A stretch of DNA of 64,000 bases from Bordetella parapertussis (GTDB lineage Bacteria > Pseudomonadota > Gammaproteobacteria > Burkholderiales > Burkholderiaceae_C), in assembly GCA_945870575.1 (NCBI GenBank), contig CAMBSK010000001.1:1-64000 (forward strand), written 5' to 3'. Within the stretch, counting starts at the first letter, position 1. Each line of letters starts with the position of its first letter. Made by a program: the position numbers and the translations under genes. A model generated the notes under the pieces. The model saw nothing but the letters and a program-made list of their open reading frames with translations. It did not search any database and was not told where the DNA came from. Below, piece by piece: positions 53,089 to 61,168 of this stretch.

Positions 53089-53883
53089 ATGTATACCGAT
53101 TCCCATTGCCATTTGAATTTTCCTCAGCTGCAATCCCGCATGAGCGAGATCCGCCAGGACATGCAAACGGCTCAAGTCAGCCGCGCTTTGTTGATTAGCA
53201 CCCAGCTAGAAACTTTTGAGGATGTGCACGGCTTAGCCATGGCCTATGACAATTTCTGGTGCACCGCAGGCGTTCATCCTGACGAAGACCAGGTACAGGA
53301 ACCAACCCTCGACGACTTGCTGCGCATTGGTCAGCGCTCCAAGGTGGTCGGCATAGGCGAAACCGGCCTGGACTATTACCGGTTGGGCGACCGTTCAGTG
53401 GCTGACATGGAATGGCAACGCCAGCGCTTCAGGCTGCATATACGGGCGGCCAGGCAACTGGATTTGCCGCTGGTCATTCATACCCGCAGTGCCAGCGCAG
53501 ACACCCTGGCGATATTGAAAGAAGAGGGCGAGAACGGGACGGACGGCTCGGTGGGCGGCGTGTTTCACTGTTTTACAGAAACCGCTGAGGTGGCAAAAGC
53601 TGCACTGGATCTCGGTTTTTACATTTCTTTTTCCGGTATTCTGACGTTTAAAAATGCGTCCGACTTGCGCGACATCGTCAGTTGGATGCCACTGGATCGG
53701 ATGCTGATTGAAACTGACAGTCCCTATTTGGCTCCGGCACCGCACCGGGGCAAAACCAATGACCCATCGCTGGTGCCCTGGGTAGCCAGACAAATTGCCA
53801 GCCTGAGGCAGTTGGAAGATCACCAAGTAGGGGAACTGACATCCGCCAATTTCGACCACTTGTTTAAGAGGGTTTTAAATTGA
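53089..53883 (+). CDS. tatD: TatD-family metal-dependent deoxyribonuclease
   Basis: TIM-barrel hydrolase with 3'-5' exonuclease activity in characterised members. 264 residues. Metal ligands H6 and H8 (DSHCHLN), E in GIGETGLDYY, H in LVIHTR and HCFTE, D in LIETDSPYL. Starts 3 bases after holB; the TGA is overlapped by the TTG start of the ankyrin gene. Confidence 0.94.
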   Translation: MYTDSHCHLNFPQLQSRMSEIRQDMQTAQVSRALLISTQLETFEDVHGLAMAYDNFWCTAGVHPDEDQVQEPTLDDLLRIGQRSKVVGIGETGLDYYRLGDRSVADMEWQRQRFRLHIRAARQLDLPLVIHTRSASADTLAILKEEGENGTDGSVGGVFHCFTETAEVAKAALDLGFYISFSGILTFKNASDLRDIVSWMPLDRMLIETDSPYLAPAPHRGKTNDPSLVPWVARQIASLRQLEDHQVGELTSANFDHLFKRVLN

Positions 53884-55106
53884 GATTTTACATTAAGTTA
53901 AGTCTATATCTATATGTTTTAATTGGATTTAATATATCCATAGCGGGTTCTTATGCTGATTTTTTCAAAGCCATTGAAATGGATCAGCCCGAGGTTGTCA
54001 GCAAGCTGTTGGCACGCGGTTTTGACCCCAACAGCCCCAGTCCTAAAAATGTTCCTGCGTTGATACTGAGCTACCAGAAAAAATCCATGAAGGTGCTGGA
54101 TGTACTGATCAACAGCAAAAAAACCAATTTGAACGTGATCAGCGCAGACGGCGAAACCTTGCTCATGCTGGCAGCCATTAATAACCAGTTGTCATTGTCA
54201 GATAGCTTGATCAGCAAGGGGGCGGATGTCAACAAACCCGGTTGGACGGCTTTGCACTACGCTGCGAGCAAAGGTCACATAGACTTGATTCGTTTGTTGC
54301 TAGACCAACAGGCTTATCTTGACGCTGAGTCGCCCAACGGCACCACGCCTCTGATGATGGCGGCCAGTTACGGCAGTGCCATGTCTGTGAAATTGCTGCT
54401 GGAGGAGGGCGCCGACCCGCGCATAAAAAATAAATTGGGTTTGACTGCGCTCGACATGGCTAAACAGCCTGAAAAAGAAGATTCCAAACGCTATTTGCTG
54501 GCATTCACGACTGCCTGGAACCTGAAATACAGCGCTCAGGCGATTCAACAAGCAGAACGTGAGCTGGCCGCGATGCGTGAAAAAGATGAGACAAAAGAAG
54601 AAGTTGTTGTGGAAAAAACGGCTGTCGCAGTTGAGGAAAAGACAGCTGAACCACCGGTAGAATTACAAGATACCGATGAGAAAAACATCTCTAAAGCCCC
54701 TGTAGAACAAGCTGAAGTGTTTTCCCTGGATGAGACTCCAGTAGCTGAGCCAGTCATACAAAACGAAGATGAATTGCAAGAAGCTGTAACCGGCCCTGCC
54801 TTGCAAACCAGCAGCATTGAGATTAACCCGGTTCAACCCGTGTTCAAAAGTCCTGTACCAGAAGCAATTGAAAACCCGGTTCAGTTAGAACCAGTTTTAA
54901 AGGATGAAGTACCTCGCGCGAACGAAAAGAAAATGACCGAGAACAAGGCTGTGACCAGACCAAGTAATGAAGTCACAAGCGTGGTTCGGGTCAGACCGCT
55001 GGAACCGAATGCCAAGAAAACGCCTTATTCGAAGCAGTTACCTGGCAGACGAGTAGTCACGGTGGACATTATCGAAGTCAACATTGAAGACGATAAAGCA
55101 GATTAA
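53880..55106 (+). CDS. Secreted ankyrin-repeat protein with acidic tail
   Basis: 408 residues, start TTG at 53880 overlapping the tatD stop, with AAGAGGG 8 bases upstream. This start gives a signal peptide (RFYIKLSLYLYVLIGFNISIAGS), so the protein is probably periplasmic. Residues 26-205 hold about five ankyrin repeats (DGETLLMLAAINN; GWTALHYAASKGHIDLIRLLL; NGTTPLMMAASYGS; LGLTALDMAKQ). Residues about 225-400 are low-complexity, rich in Glu, Val and Pro, probably disordered. The first 60 bases are strikingly AT-rich compared with neighbours. No enzymatic domain; probably a binding scaffold. It meets the next gene tail to tail with overlapping stops. Confidence 0.78.
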   Translation: MRFYIKLSLYLYVLIGFNISIAGSYADFFKAIEMDQPEVVSKLLARGFDPNSPSPKNVPALILSYQKKSMKVLDVLINSKKTNLNVISADGETLLMLAAINNQLSLSDSLISKGADVNKPGWTALHYAASKGHIDLIRLLLDQQAYLDAESPNGTTPLMMAASYGSAMSVKLLLEEGADPRIKNKLGLTALDMAKQPEKEDSKRYLLAFTTAWNLKYSAQAIQQAERELAAMREKDETKEEVVVEKTAVAVEEKTAEPPVELQDTDEKNISKAPVEQAEVFSLDETPVAEPVIQNEDELQEAVTGPALQTSSIEINPVQPVFKSPVPEAIENPVQLEPVLKDEVPRANEKKMTENKAVTRPSNEVTSVVRVRPLEPNAKKTPYSKQLPGRRVVTVDIIEVNIEDDKAD

Positions 55107-55732
55107 TTGGACAACAAGCGGGTAACTACGACCGCGCCGCGTAAATCACCGGGTTTGTAATTGATGGCCTTGTCGTTCGGATAGAGTTTGCTGAGTTTTT
55201 CCTTAATCTCAGGACTGATTTGTTCAGGTGTGCCATGGCAGGATGTGCACATGGGTTGCAGCACAATCGGTTTAGCGTAACGCAATTCCAAGTCATAAGC
55301 ACCGGATTTAACCACTTCCACATACTCAATGTCATACGGCTTGTCGCCGCCGGCAAGCCGGGACTGGAATTTTTCAAGTGCCTTGGTTTGCCATTCGTTG
55401 GGCACGCCCATATCAGGGTTGCGGGCACGTGTTCCCACACGCGACACCTGAACCTGGTGTTTCATGGACAAGGACATGGCAATTTCAGGTGCTTTGGTTT
55501 TGCATACGCCGATGGCATTCAAAGGTCCGCCATCTGCTATGGCAGCTTGTAAAGTCTGGCTGAGTTCTTTGAGCATGGCCGCGCCGATGTCCCGTGTTTC
55601 TTGCATGGCCGACTCGTTTCGCGCCGGACCGGGTTGGGCCGAGGCCAAGGCGCATGTCAACAACAAGGGGAAAAGCAGTGCTTTGGAGGCAGTACCGGAT
55701 ACAGAGTTTTTTTGACTTAACATAATATGCAT
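55103..55732 (-). CDS. DUF3365 (Tll0287-like) haem-binding protein, exported
   Basis: About 209 residues from the ATG at 55732 (55723 also possible). A hydrophobic signal segment (KALLFPLLLTCALASA) is followed by the DUF3365 fold: QTLQAAIADGGPLNAIGVCKTKAPEIA, and a single c-type haem motif CTSCH near residue 165. Such domains are thought to sense redox or gases, or to carry electrons; no sensor kinase domain is attached here. It lies 25 bases after the aldehyde dehydrogenase and its TAA overlaps the ankyrin gene stop in the palindrome TTAA, with no visible terminator. Confidence 0.8.
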   Translation of the reverse strand: MHIMLSQKNSVSGTASKALLFPLLLTCALASAQPGPARNESAMQETRDIGAAMLKELSQTLQAAIADGGPLNAIGVCKTKAPEIAMSLSMKHQVQVSRVGTRARNPDMGVPNEWQTKALEKFQSRLAGGDKPYDIEYVEVVKSGAYDLELRYAKPIVLQPMCTSCHGTPEQISPEIKEKLSKLYPNDKAINYKPGDLRGAVVVTRLLSN

Positions 55733-55757
55733 CGTATTAAATGGAGAAATGGGTGGG

Positions 55758-57188
55758 TCAGGCTTTTTCAGCCGGTTTGAGTTGAATCGCCTTGTGCTCC
55801 AGGAACTCTTCAAAGCCGAATTTACCGTTTTCACGGCCGTTGCCCGATTGTTTGTAACCGCCGAACGGTGCGTTGCCGTTGAACGGAGCCCCATTGATAT
55901 CGACTTGGCCGGTGCGCATGCGGCGCGCAACCTCGATGGCGTGTTCATCTGAGCCGCTCCAAACGCCGCCGCCCAAACCGTAAATCGTGTCGTTGGCGAT
56001 GCGAATGGCTTCGTCTTCGTCTTTGTAAGTCAGAACCACCAGCACCGGGCCGAAAATCTCTTCACGCGCCAAAGTGTCATCCGGCTTGACCCGCAATGCT
56101 GTCGGTTGCACAAAATAGCCAAGTTCAAAGGCCGGTTTGTCTGTGCCGCCGGCAATCAACTCAGCGCCTTCCTTCAAACCCTGCTGAATAAAACCCAGCA
56201 CGCGCTCGCGCTGGGTAGCGGTGATCAGCGGGCCTAAACGAGTGCTTTCCTCCAGGCTGGGGCCCAGCGGGTATTTGGCGATGCCGGTTTTTAGCAAAAT
56301 TTTGACCTCGTCGTAGCGAGATTCAGGCACCAGCATGCGGGTATGGGCCGAACAAGTTTGTCCGCTGTTCAAAAAACATGCAGCTAAAGTCCCTTTGACA
56401 GCGGCTTCAAAGTCTGCGTCCGCAAGCAGTATGCTGGCTGATTTACCGCCGAGTTCTAGGGTGACGCGTTTGACCGATTCCGCCGCTAATGCCGCCACGC
56501 GCTTTCCTGCGCGGGTTGAGCCGGTGAAGCTGACCATATCGACTTGCGGGTGGCTGGCCAGCACTTCTCCGACCACGGGTCCTGCGCCGTTGACCAGATT
56601 GAACACACCGGCAGGCAAGCCAGCTTCATGGATGATTTCAGCCAGAATCATGGCGTTGACCGGGGCGATTTCGCTGGGTTTCAACACCACAGTACAACCT
56701 GCGGCCAAGGCCGGTGCTACTTTCAAAGTGATCTGGTTCAAAGGAAAATTCCACGGCGTGATGCAGCCGACCACGCCTATGGGCTCGCGCACCACCATAG
56801 AGTTGCCAACTTTTTCTTCGTATTGATAGGCACGGGCGACTTTGGCGGCGTTGCCCCAGTTGTACACCGGGCCGCCGACTTGAACCATTTTTGACAACTT
56901 GATCGGCATGCCGACTTCACGCGCGATGGCGGTGGCCATTTCATCGGTACGCGCTTTCAAACCGGCAACGATTTTGTCTATGTATTGGCAACGTTCTTCC
57001 ACGCTCAATGCTGACCATGCCGGGAAAGCCTTGTATGCCGCCAACACTGCTTGAGCGGCCTCTTCCACCGTTCCTTGCGGAACCGCGGCCATGACTTCTT
57101 CGGTACTGGCGTCATGAACCTCGAAATGCGCTTTGGATATGGCCTCTTGCCAAGCGCCGTTGATGTAGTGTTTGGTGTAGCTGATCAT
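55758..57188 (-). CDS. NAD(P)-dependent aldehyde dehydrogenase
   Basis: Oxidises an aldehyde to the acid. 476 residues, standard ALDH length. Oxyanion asparagine N147 (PWNFP), general base E245 (LELGGKS), nucleophile C279 (SGQTCSA). Substrate uncertain; the sequence is of the general 3-succinoylsemialdehyde/betaine-type group. ATG at 57188; a -10-like TACAAT on the minus strand (57222-57227) lies in the upstream space. Confidence 0.9.
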   Translation of the reverse strand: MISYTKHYINGAWQEAISKAHFEVHDASTEEVMAAVPQGTVEEAAQAVLAAYKAFPAWSALSVEERCQYIDKIVAGLKARTDEMATAIAREVGMPIKLSKMVQVGGPVYNWGNAAKVARAYQYEEKVGNSMVVREPIGVVGCITPWNFPLNQITLKVAPALAAGCTVVLKPSEIAPVNAMILAEIIHEAGLPAGVFNLVNGAGPVVGEVLASHPQVDMVSFTGSTRAGKRVAALAAESVKRVTLELGGKSASILLADADFEAAVKGTLAACFLNSGQTCSAHTRMLVPESRYDEVKILLKTGIAKYPLGPSLEESTRLGPLITATQRERVLGFIQQGLKEGAELIAGGTDKPAFELGYFVQPTALRVKPDDTLAREEIFGPVLVVLTYKDEDEAIRIANDTIYGLGGGVWSGSDEHAIEVARRMRTGQVDINGAPFNGNAPFGGYKQSGNGRENGKFGFEEFLEHKAIQLKPAEKA

Positions 57189-57516
57189 TTGGACTTTAGG
57201 GGTTAATTAAGTTCTCAAAGCATTGTAGATGCGGTTAAAAGGTATTTGCGCGACTCTGTGAAGGCACGCATTGGCCGACCATCTGGTGCAATTTTTGCTG
57301 CGCGCACTCGCAAAAATGCCCCCTCTGTCGGCCTCTGTGATGTTTAAGGTACTAACGCTGTTTCATTGACAAAGAATAATGGTTCATCGAACCGCAGGAA
57401 TACAGTCGGAGAAAACTGCGAACGGACAACGACATGGCGGGCGGGCCGACGCGAACATTGGCGCGTAGCGGCAGAGAGCGGCGACCGAACCGGCGTGGCG
57501 TGAACACCTTGCTTTA
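57189..57516. other. 328-base intergenic region with strong secondary structure, no gene found
   Basis: Between aldehyde dehydrogenase (start) and LD-carboxypeptidase (stop), both minus strand. It holds an AT-rich promoter-like part next to the aldehyde dehydrogenase, the long inverted repeat at 57273-57333, and a GC-rich part (57380-57516) with several small hairpins such as GGTTC-ATC-GAACC at 57381-57393. I see no convincing coding sequence; a minus-strand frame across the GC-rich half only shadows the carboxypeptidase 3' end. Confidence 0.5.
57273..57333. repeat. Long imperfect hairpin, possible structured RNA
   Basis: Outer arms GGCCGAC (57273-57279) and GTCGGCC (57327-57333) and inner arms ATTTTTGC (57291-57298) and GCAAAAAT (57310-57317) are exact reverse complements, with further pairing GGTGC/GCCCC between them. 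The 11-base loop is GC-rich. An 8-base direct repeat CTCTGTGA occurs at 57254-57261 and 57333-57340. Confidence 0.55.
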
Positions 57517-58449
57517 TCAAACGTGCGAATGATGTCCTTGATGAACCCACAGCAAAAACGCCTCCCGCCCTTCCCTCAACAAACTGATTTTCTGACCGAC
57601 CGGCAAACACAGCTTGGTTGCTACGTGTCCGAACGGCAAACCCGTCAACACCGGCACTTTCAGTTGACTGCGTAACCAAGCGACCACCGAATCAAGCTTG
57701 AAACCCTTGTCATGCGACGTGAGTTTGTAATCCGTGAACTGCCCCAGCACAATCGCCTGCTGCTTCGCCAGCACACCGGCATGCAGCAACTGCGTCAACA
57801 TCCGTTCTATCCGGTAAGGATGTTCAGCCACATCTTCCAAAAACAACACGCCCTGCTCAACCGGTGGCAAATAAGGCGTGCCAATCAAGCTGCACAACAC
57901 ACTCAGATTGCCACCCCACAACACCGCTTCTTCGGCCAGCATGGAACGCTTGGGCAAATGCGCCAGATCAGAAGCAGGCAAACGCCAACCGGCACCCTCC
58001 CCCCTGCCCTGCGCCAAGTCGTCAAAACAATCCTGCGTGATTGCGTCCACAGACAAAGCGCCGAAATCCGCACACGCATGCGGCCCGGCCCAAGTGTGTG
58101 AGCCGGTCTTGGCCAGCAAACCCATTTGCAGCGCCGTGAAATCGCTGTGCCCAACCCAGCGGCTTCCCTGCTTGATTGAACTTGCAATGGCTTTGTAAGG
58201 CAGCTTTTTCATCAGTCGCGTGATGCCGTAGCCACCACGCGTCAGCATCACCACATCGGCACTGCTGGCTGCGGCCCGGGCGATGGCCAGCAAACGCGTG
58301 TCGTCGTCCCCGGCAAAGCGTTGTTCGCTGCTTATAGCGTCCGGGTCAAGCTCCACATCGTGGCCTTGCTTCGACAGGTGTTTGACGGCGCGGCGCAATG
58401 CAGCTTTGTCGCGCACAGCGCCAGAGGGTGAGTAAATATAAATATGCAT
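57517..58449 (-). CDS. ldcA: Muramoyltetrapeptide carboxypeptidase (LD-carboxypeptidase, S66 family)
   Basis: Removes the terminal D-Ala from the murein tetrapeptide during peptidoglycan recycling. 310 residues, no signal peptide, so cytoplasmic. Catalytic serine S102 in VGHSDFTAL, glutamate in FLEDVAEHPYRIERML, histidine in LPFGHVATK. A different start would not change the domain. The upstream space of 95 bases contains the terminator of the sugar-acid cluster. Confidence 0.9.
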   Translation of the reverse strand: MHIYIYSPSGAVRDKAALRRAVKHLSKQGHDVELDPDAISSEQRFAGDDDTRLLAIARAAASSADVVMLTRGGYGITRLMKKLPYKAIASSIKQGSRWVGHSDFTALQMGLLAKTGSHTWAGPHACADFGALSVDAITQDCFDDLAQGRGEGAGWRLPASDLAHLPKRSMLAEEAVLWGGNLSVLCSLIGTPYLPPVEQGVLFLEDVAEHPYRIERMLTQLLHAGVLAKQQAIVLGQFTDYKLTSHDKGFKLDSVVAWLRSQLKVPVLTGLPFGHVATKLCLPVGQKISLLREGREAFLLWVHQGHHSHV

Positions 58450-58482
58450 AAGTGTTTGAATTGCTTGTTCATCAAAGAAAGC

Positions 58483-58515
58483 GGCTGGCTTGAATGTACC
58501 GCCAAGCCGCCAGCC
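58483..58515 (-). terminator. Terminator-like hairpin after the kinase gene
   Basis: On the minus strand, arms GGCTGGC and GCCAGCC, extended by CTTG/CAAG after a 2-base bulge, are followed by a T-rich run (TTTCTTT). It closes the SDR-RLP-kinase transcript. Confidence 0.7.
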
Positions 58516-58544
58516 TGCTGAAGAAAGACTTTATCGAAACGCGT

Positions 58545-59912
58545 TCAAAGCGGTCCGAAACCATCCAGTGCCAATGCGTACAGCGATGCCGTTCCCACTT
58601 GGCCGCCTTTGAGCAGCACTTCTTTTCCATGAATCTGCGGGTCAGAGGAAACCAGGCTGGCGAAATGCGCGTTTTGTATGAAATGGCTGGCCTTGATTTG
58701 CAAAGCCTCTGCGCCCAGAGCGCGCATGGTGAAACTTGATGAATCGCCGCCTGCGACCACCAGCCTCGTCAAAGCTGTTTCCCTGAAAGCGCGGCCTGCC
58801 AGTTGCGCGAAACAATTTCCTATGCGTTGCGTCAACTCAGCGGAAGACCAGTGTTCAGTCAGCTTTCTGAGTTGCGCAGTATGCGGGTCTTGCGGACCTT
58901 CAGCAGTGAAAACCACCACACTTTGTCCGGCTTGCAGTGCTTGTAATGTCTTTTGCTGCAAGTCGGCAAAACCAGCTTGATCCTGACCCGACAAAATGTT
59001 GTTACTCAGCCTCATGCATAAAAAACCGGACTGCCGGGCCGCATCTATTTGCGCTGCTGACAAAGCCGAGCAACTGCCTGACAAAACCAGCAAGCGGTCG
59101 GTGGCGGCCAGTTGTTGCACAGGTGTATCGGCTGCCAGTTGTCCGCTTTCGCGCAAATACTGTCCCATCCCGTGGGCCAAACCCTGAGCCGCCATGGCAC
59201 ACACCTGTCGCTGCCGGGAGAGTTGCCAAAGCACGGCCGCTGTGGTCACCGCCTGAGACTGGGTATAGCCATCAAACAGAGCGCTGTCGGCTTTCAGCAA
59301 TGCCAGAGCCAAGTCTTCGGGGCAAGACTGGTATTGGTCCAGCATGCGCAAATCTATGAGGCGTTCGGGTTTGAAGCCTTGTTCATTCAAAACCATAGCC
59401 AAATCCGATTCGTGCATGGGTGTCACAGGATGCACCGACATGACCGGATGGCGATCCAAGCGGTACACCTCAGTATCAGCGCGGGCAAAGTGGTGGCCGA
59501 ACAAGGTGTACCTGCCAAATTCAGGCGTGGCTGCGTGCACCGGTACAAAGCTGTCCGGCCAGACCTGACGCATCAAGCGGATGGCGTGTCCCAGGCTGCC
59601 AGTGTGTGCGGCGCTGTCAAACGTAGAACAACATTTGTATTGAACCAGCGGCACGTTTAAACACGCAAAGTCCTGCAACACCGGCAACAACTCGTCGGTC
59701 ATAGCCGCCGGGTCCAACGAGCGCGCCGTACCCGCTACGCCGATCACATCGCATTCACTAGCCGCTACTTGCAAACTTTGCCATCCGGGGTTGGAGAAAT
59801 ACAAACGGGTACGCAAACCGTGACGCGCGTACTGAGCAGCATTGTCGGATGCGCCGGTGAAATCGTCGCCGTAAAACAGCACGCGGGCGCGTGGTGAAAG
59901 TGTGTGCGTCAT
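58545..59912 (-). CDS. Four-carbon acid sugar kinase family protein (DUF1537)
   Basis: ATP-dependent kinase for sugar acids, 455 residues from the ATG at 59912. The N-terminal domain starts with the family signature GDDFTGA (15-21); the C-terminal nucleotide-binding domain carries LVVAGGDSS and TMRALG. A TTG three codons upstream overlaps the RLP stop but the ATG is preferred. Characterised relatives phosphorylate threonate, erythronate (OtnK, DtnK) or 3-oxo-isoapionate (OiaK). Position next to a RuBisCO-like protein makes the OiaK-type role most likely, by inference. Confidence 0.85.
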   Translation of the reverse strand: MTHTLSPRARVLFYGDDFTGASDNAAQYARHGLRTRLYFSNPGWQSLQVAASECDVIGVAGTARSLDPAAMTDELLPVLQDFACLNVPLVQYKCCSTFDSAAHTGSLGHAIRLMRQVWPDSFVPVHAATPEFGRYTLFGHHFARADTEVYRLDRHPVMSVHPVTPMHESDLAMVLNEQGFKPERLIDLRMLDQYQSCPEDLALALLKADSALFDGYTQSQAVTTAAVLWQLSRQRQVCAMAAQGLAHGMGQYLRESGQLAADTPVQQLAATDRLLVLSGSCSALSAAQIDAARQSGFLCMRLSNNILSGQDQAGFADLQQKTLQALQAGQSVVVFTAEGPQDPHTAQLRKLTEHWSSAELTQRIGNCFAQLAGRAFRETALTRLVVAGGDSSSFTMRALGAEALQIKASHFIQNAHFASLVSSDPQIHGKEVLLKGGQVGTASLYALALDGFGPL

Positions 59913-59917
59913 AGGTG

Positions 59918-61132
59918 TCAACGCACTGAACCGAAGGTGGCGATGGCCTCGCGCAATTCACGGTGGGTAGTTGCGGCCTGTTGCAAAGGCACGCCGGCCA
60001 TGGCCGCGTCCCAGGCTTGGCGCAATGCGCTCACACCGGATGCAATGCCGCCCGGATGCGCGAACAGCCCGCCACCGGCCAGGTAAATCAAGTCCGGCGA
60101 TTTCAGCCGCTGCCAGGTCGGTTCCGCCTGCATCACCGTTTGCCCGGAGGAAAACACAGGCATCACCGCACAAGGCTTGTGGCTGAACAAGGGCTTGAGG
60201 CAGGCGCGGGCGGAGGTAATCACGCTGTCGTCGTCCTCTTGAAATTTGTTGGCGATGCCGTTGACATGCATGTGGTCCACACCGGCCAGACGCCAGAGTT
60301 TTTGCCAGGCCACATAAGACCAGCCTGTTTGCAAATAGCCCCAGCCGTTGCGGTGTGCGTGAACAGGCAATTGCGCGTGTTTGCGAAAGGCGTTGAAACC
60401 GCTCATGCCGACAGAGTTCAAGCTCAGCATGACCGCAGTGCCGCCCTCGGCCATGACAAGGTCGTGGCGGCGGCGCATCTCATCGAGTTCACCCGTCAGA
60501 TTGAATGCATACATGACCTTGCGGCCGCTGCGCTCTGCGTGGCTGCGTATGACTTGCATGCAAAGCCGCACACGTTCGTCAAACGGACAAGCCGGGCCAT
60601 CGGCCTGCAACTCATCGTCCTTGATGAAATCTATGCCGGCGGCGCACAACTGTTCGACCATGGTAGCCGTGTCAGCAGCGCTTAAACCCACCGAGGGTTT
60701 GATGATGGTGCCTATCAACGGCGCTTGCGGCACGCCGGTCAAGGCGCGGGTGCCGACTATGCCGAAGGCAGGACCCGGGTAGGCATCGGCGAATGCCAGA
60801 GGCAGATCAAAGTCAAGCAAACGCAATGATTTGACAGGCCGCAACTCGTACAAGTTACCGGCTATGGTTGCCATCAGGTTAGGCAAAGACGGGCCGATAT
60901 TGGCCAGCGGCCAGGACAGCGTCAACCGGTAGTGACGAACATCACCTTCAAGCGGCTGAGCATCCAAAGTCTGTATGTCGTATGTGGCGGCAGCGCGCGC
61001 TTTCAGCGCCTCGTCTTCCCCGGGAATGGCGATGAAAGTGCCGCTGGACTGCTCTCCGGCAATCAAGGCAGCAGTGCGCTGCGGGTCGGCCGACGTGCTG
61101 AGGTGGTAGCTGGCGTTAATGCGTTCACTCAT
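59918..61132 (-). CDS. RuBisCO-like protein (RLP), candidate sugar-acid phosphate decarboxylase/hydrolase
   Basis: 404 residues, RuBisCO large-subunit fold without small subunit or phosphoribulokinase nearby, so not carbon fixation. Compared with plant RuBisCO numbering: carbamate lysine K201 = K171 in KDDE, metal ligands D203/E204 = D173/E174, K175 = K145 (GTIIKP), H294/R295 = H260/R261, H327 = H289, loop-6 K334 = K296, N123 = N93. K177 is replaced by Ser147 and W66 by Phe33. This pattern suits an RLP that binds a phosphorylated acid and forms an enolate. With the DUF1537 kinase downstream and an SDR upstream, the best match is the OiaX/OiaT type that decarboxylates or cleaves 3-oxo-isoapionate 4-phosphate. 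The exact reaction is inferred. Confidence 0.88.
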   Translation of the reverse strand: MSERINASYHLSTSADPQRTAALIAGEQSSGTFIAIPGEDEALKARAAATYDIQTLDAQPLEGDVRHYRLTLSWPLANIGPSLPNLMATIAGNLYELRPVKSLRLLDFDLPLAFADAYPGPAFGIVGTRALTGVPQAPLIGTIIKPSVGLSAADTATMVEQLCAAGIDFIKDDELQADGPACPFDERVRLCMQVIRSHAERSGRKVMYAFNLTGELDEMRRRHDLVMAEGGTAVMLSLNSVGMSGFNAFRKHAQLPVHAHRNGWGYLQTGWSYVAWQKLWRLAGVDHMHVNGIANKFQEDDDSVITSARACLKPLFSHKPCAVMPVFSSGQTVMQAEPTWQRLKSPDLIYLAGGGLFAHPGGIASGVSALRQAWDAAMAGVPLQQAATTHRELREAIATFGSVR

Positions 61133-61168
61133 GCGCAGGCCTTGTAGTCAATGTAGGTGTTGAAAAAC

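Noticed and set aside
57344..57679. 111-codon minus-strand frame at the 3' end of ldcA and the intergenic region
   Set aside because: Overlaps ldcA out of frame, has no ribosome site or family resemblance, and composition shifts midway.
59918..61132. True carbon-fixing RuBisCO
   Set aside because: No small subunit or phosphoribulokinase nearby, K177 and W66 positions substituted, and a sugar-acid kinase as neighbour.
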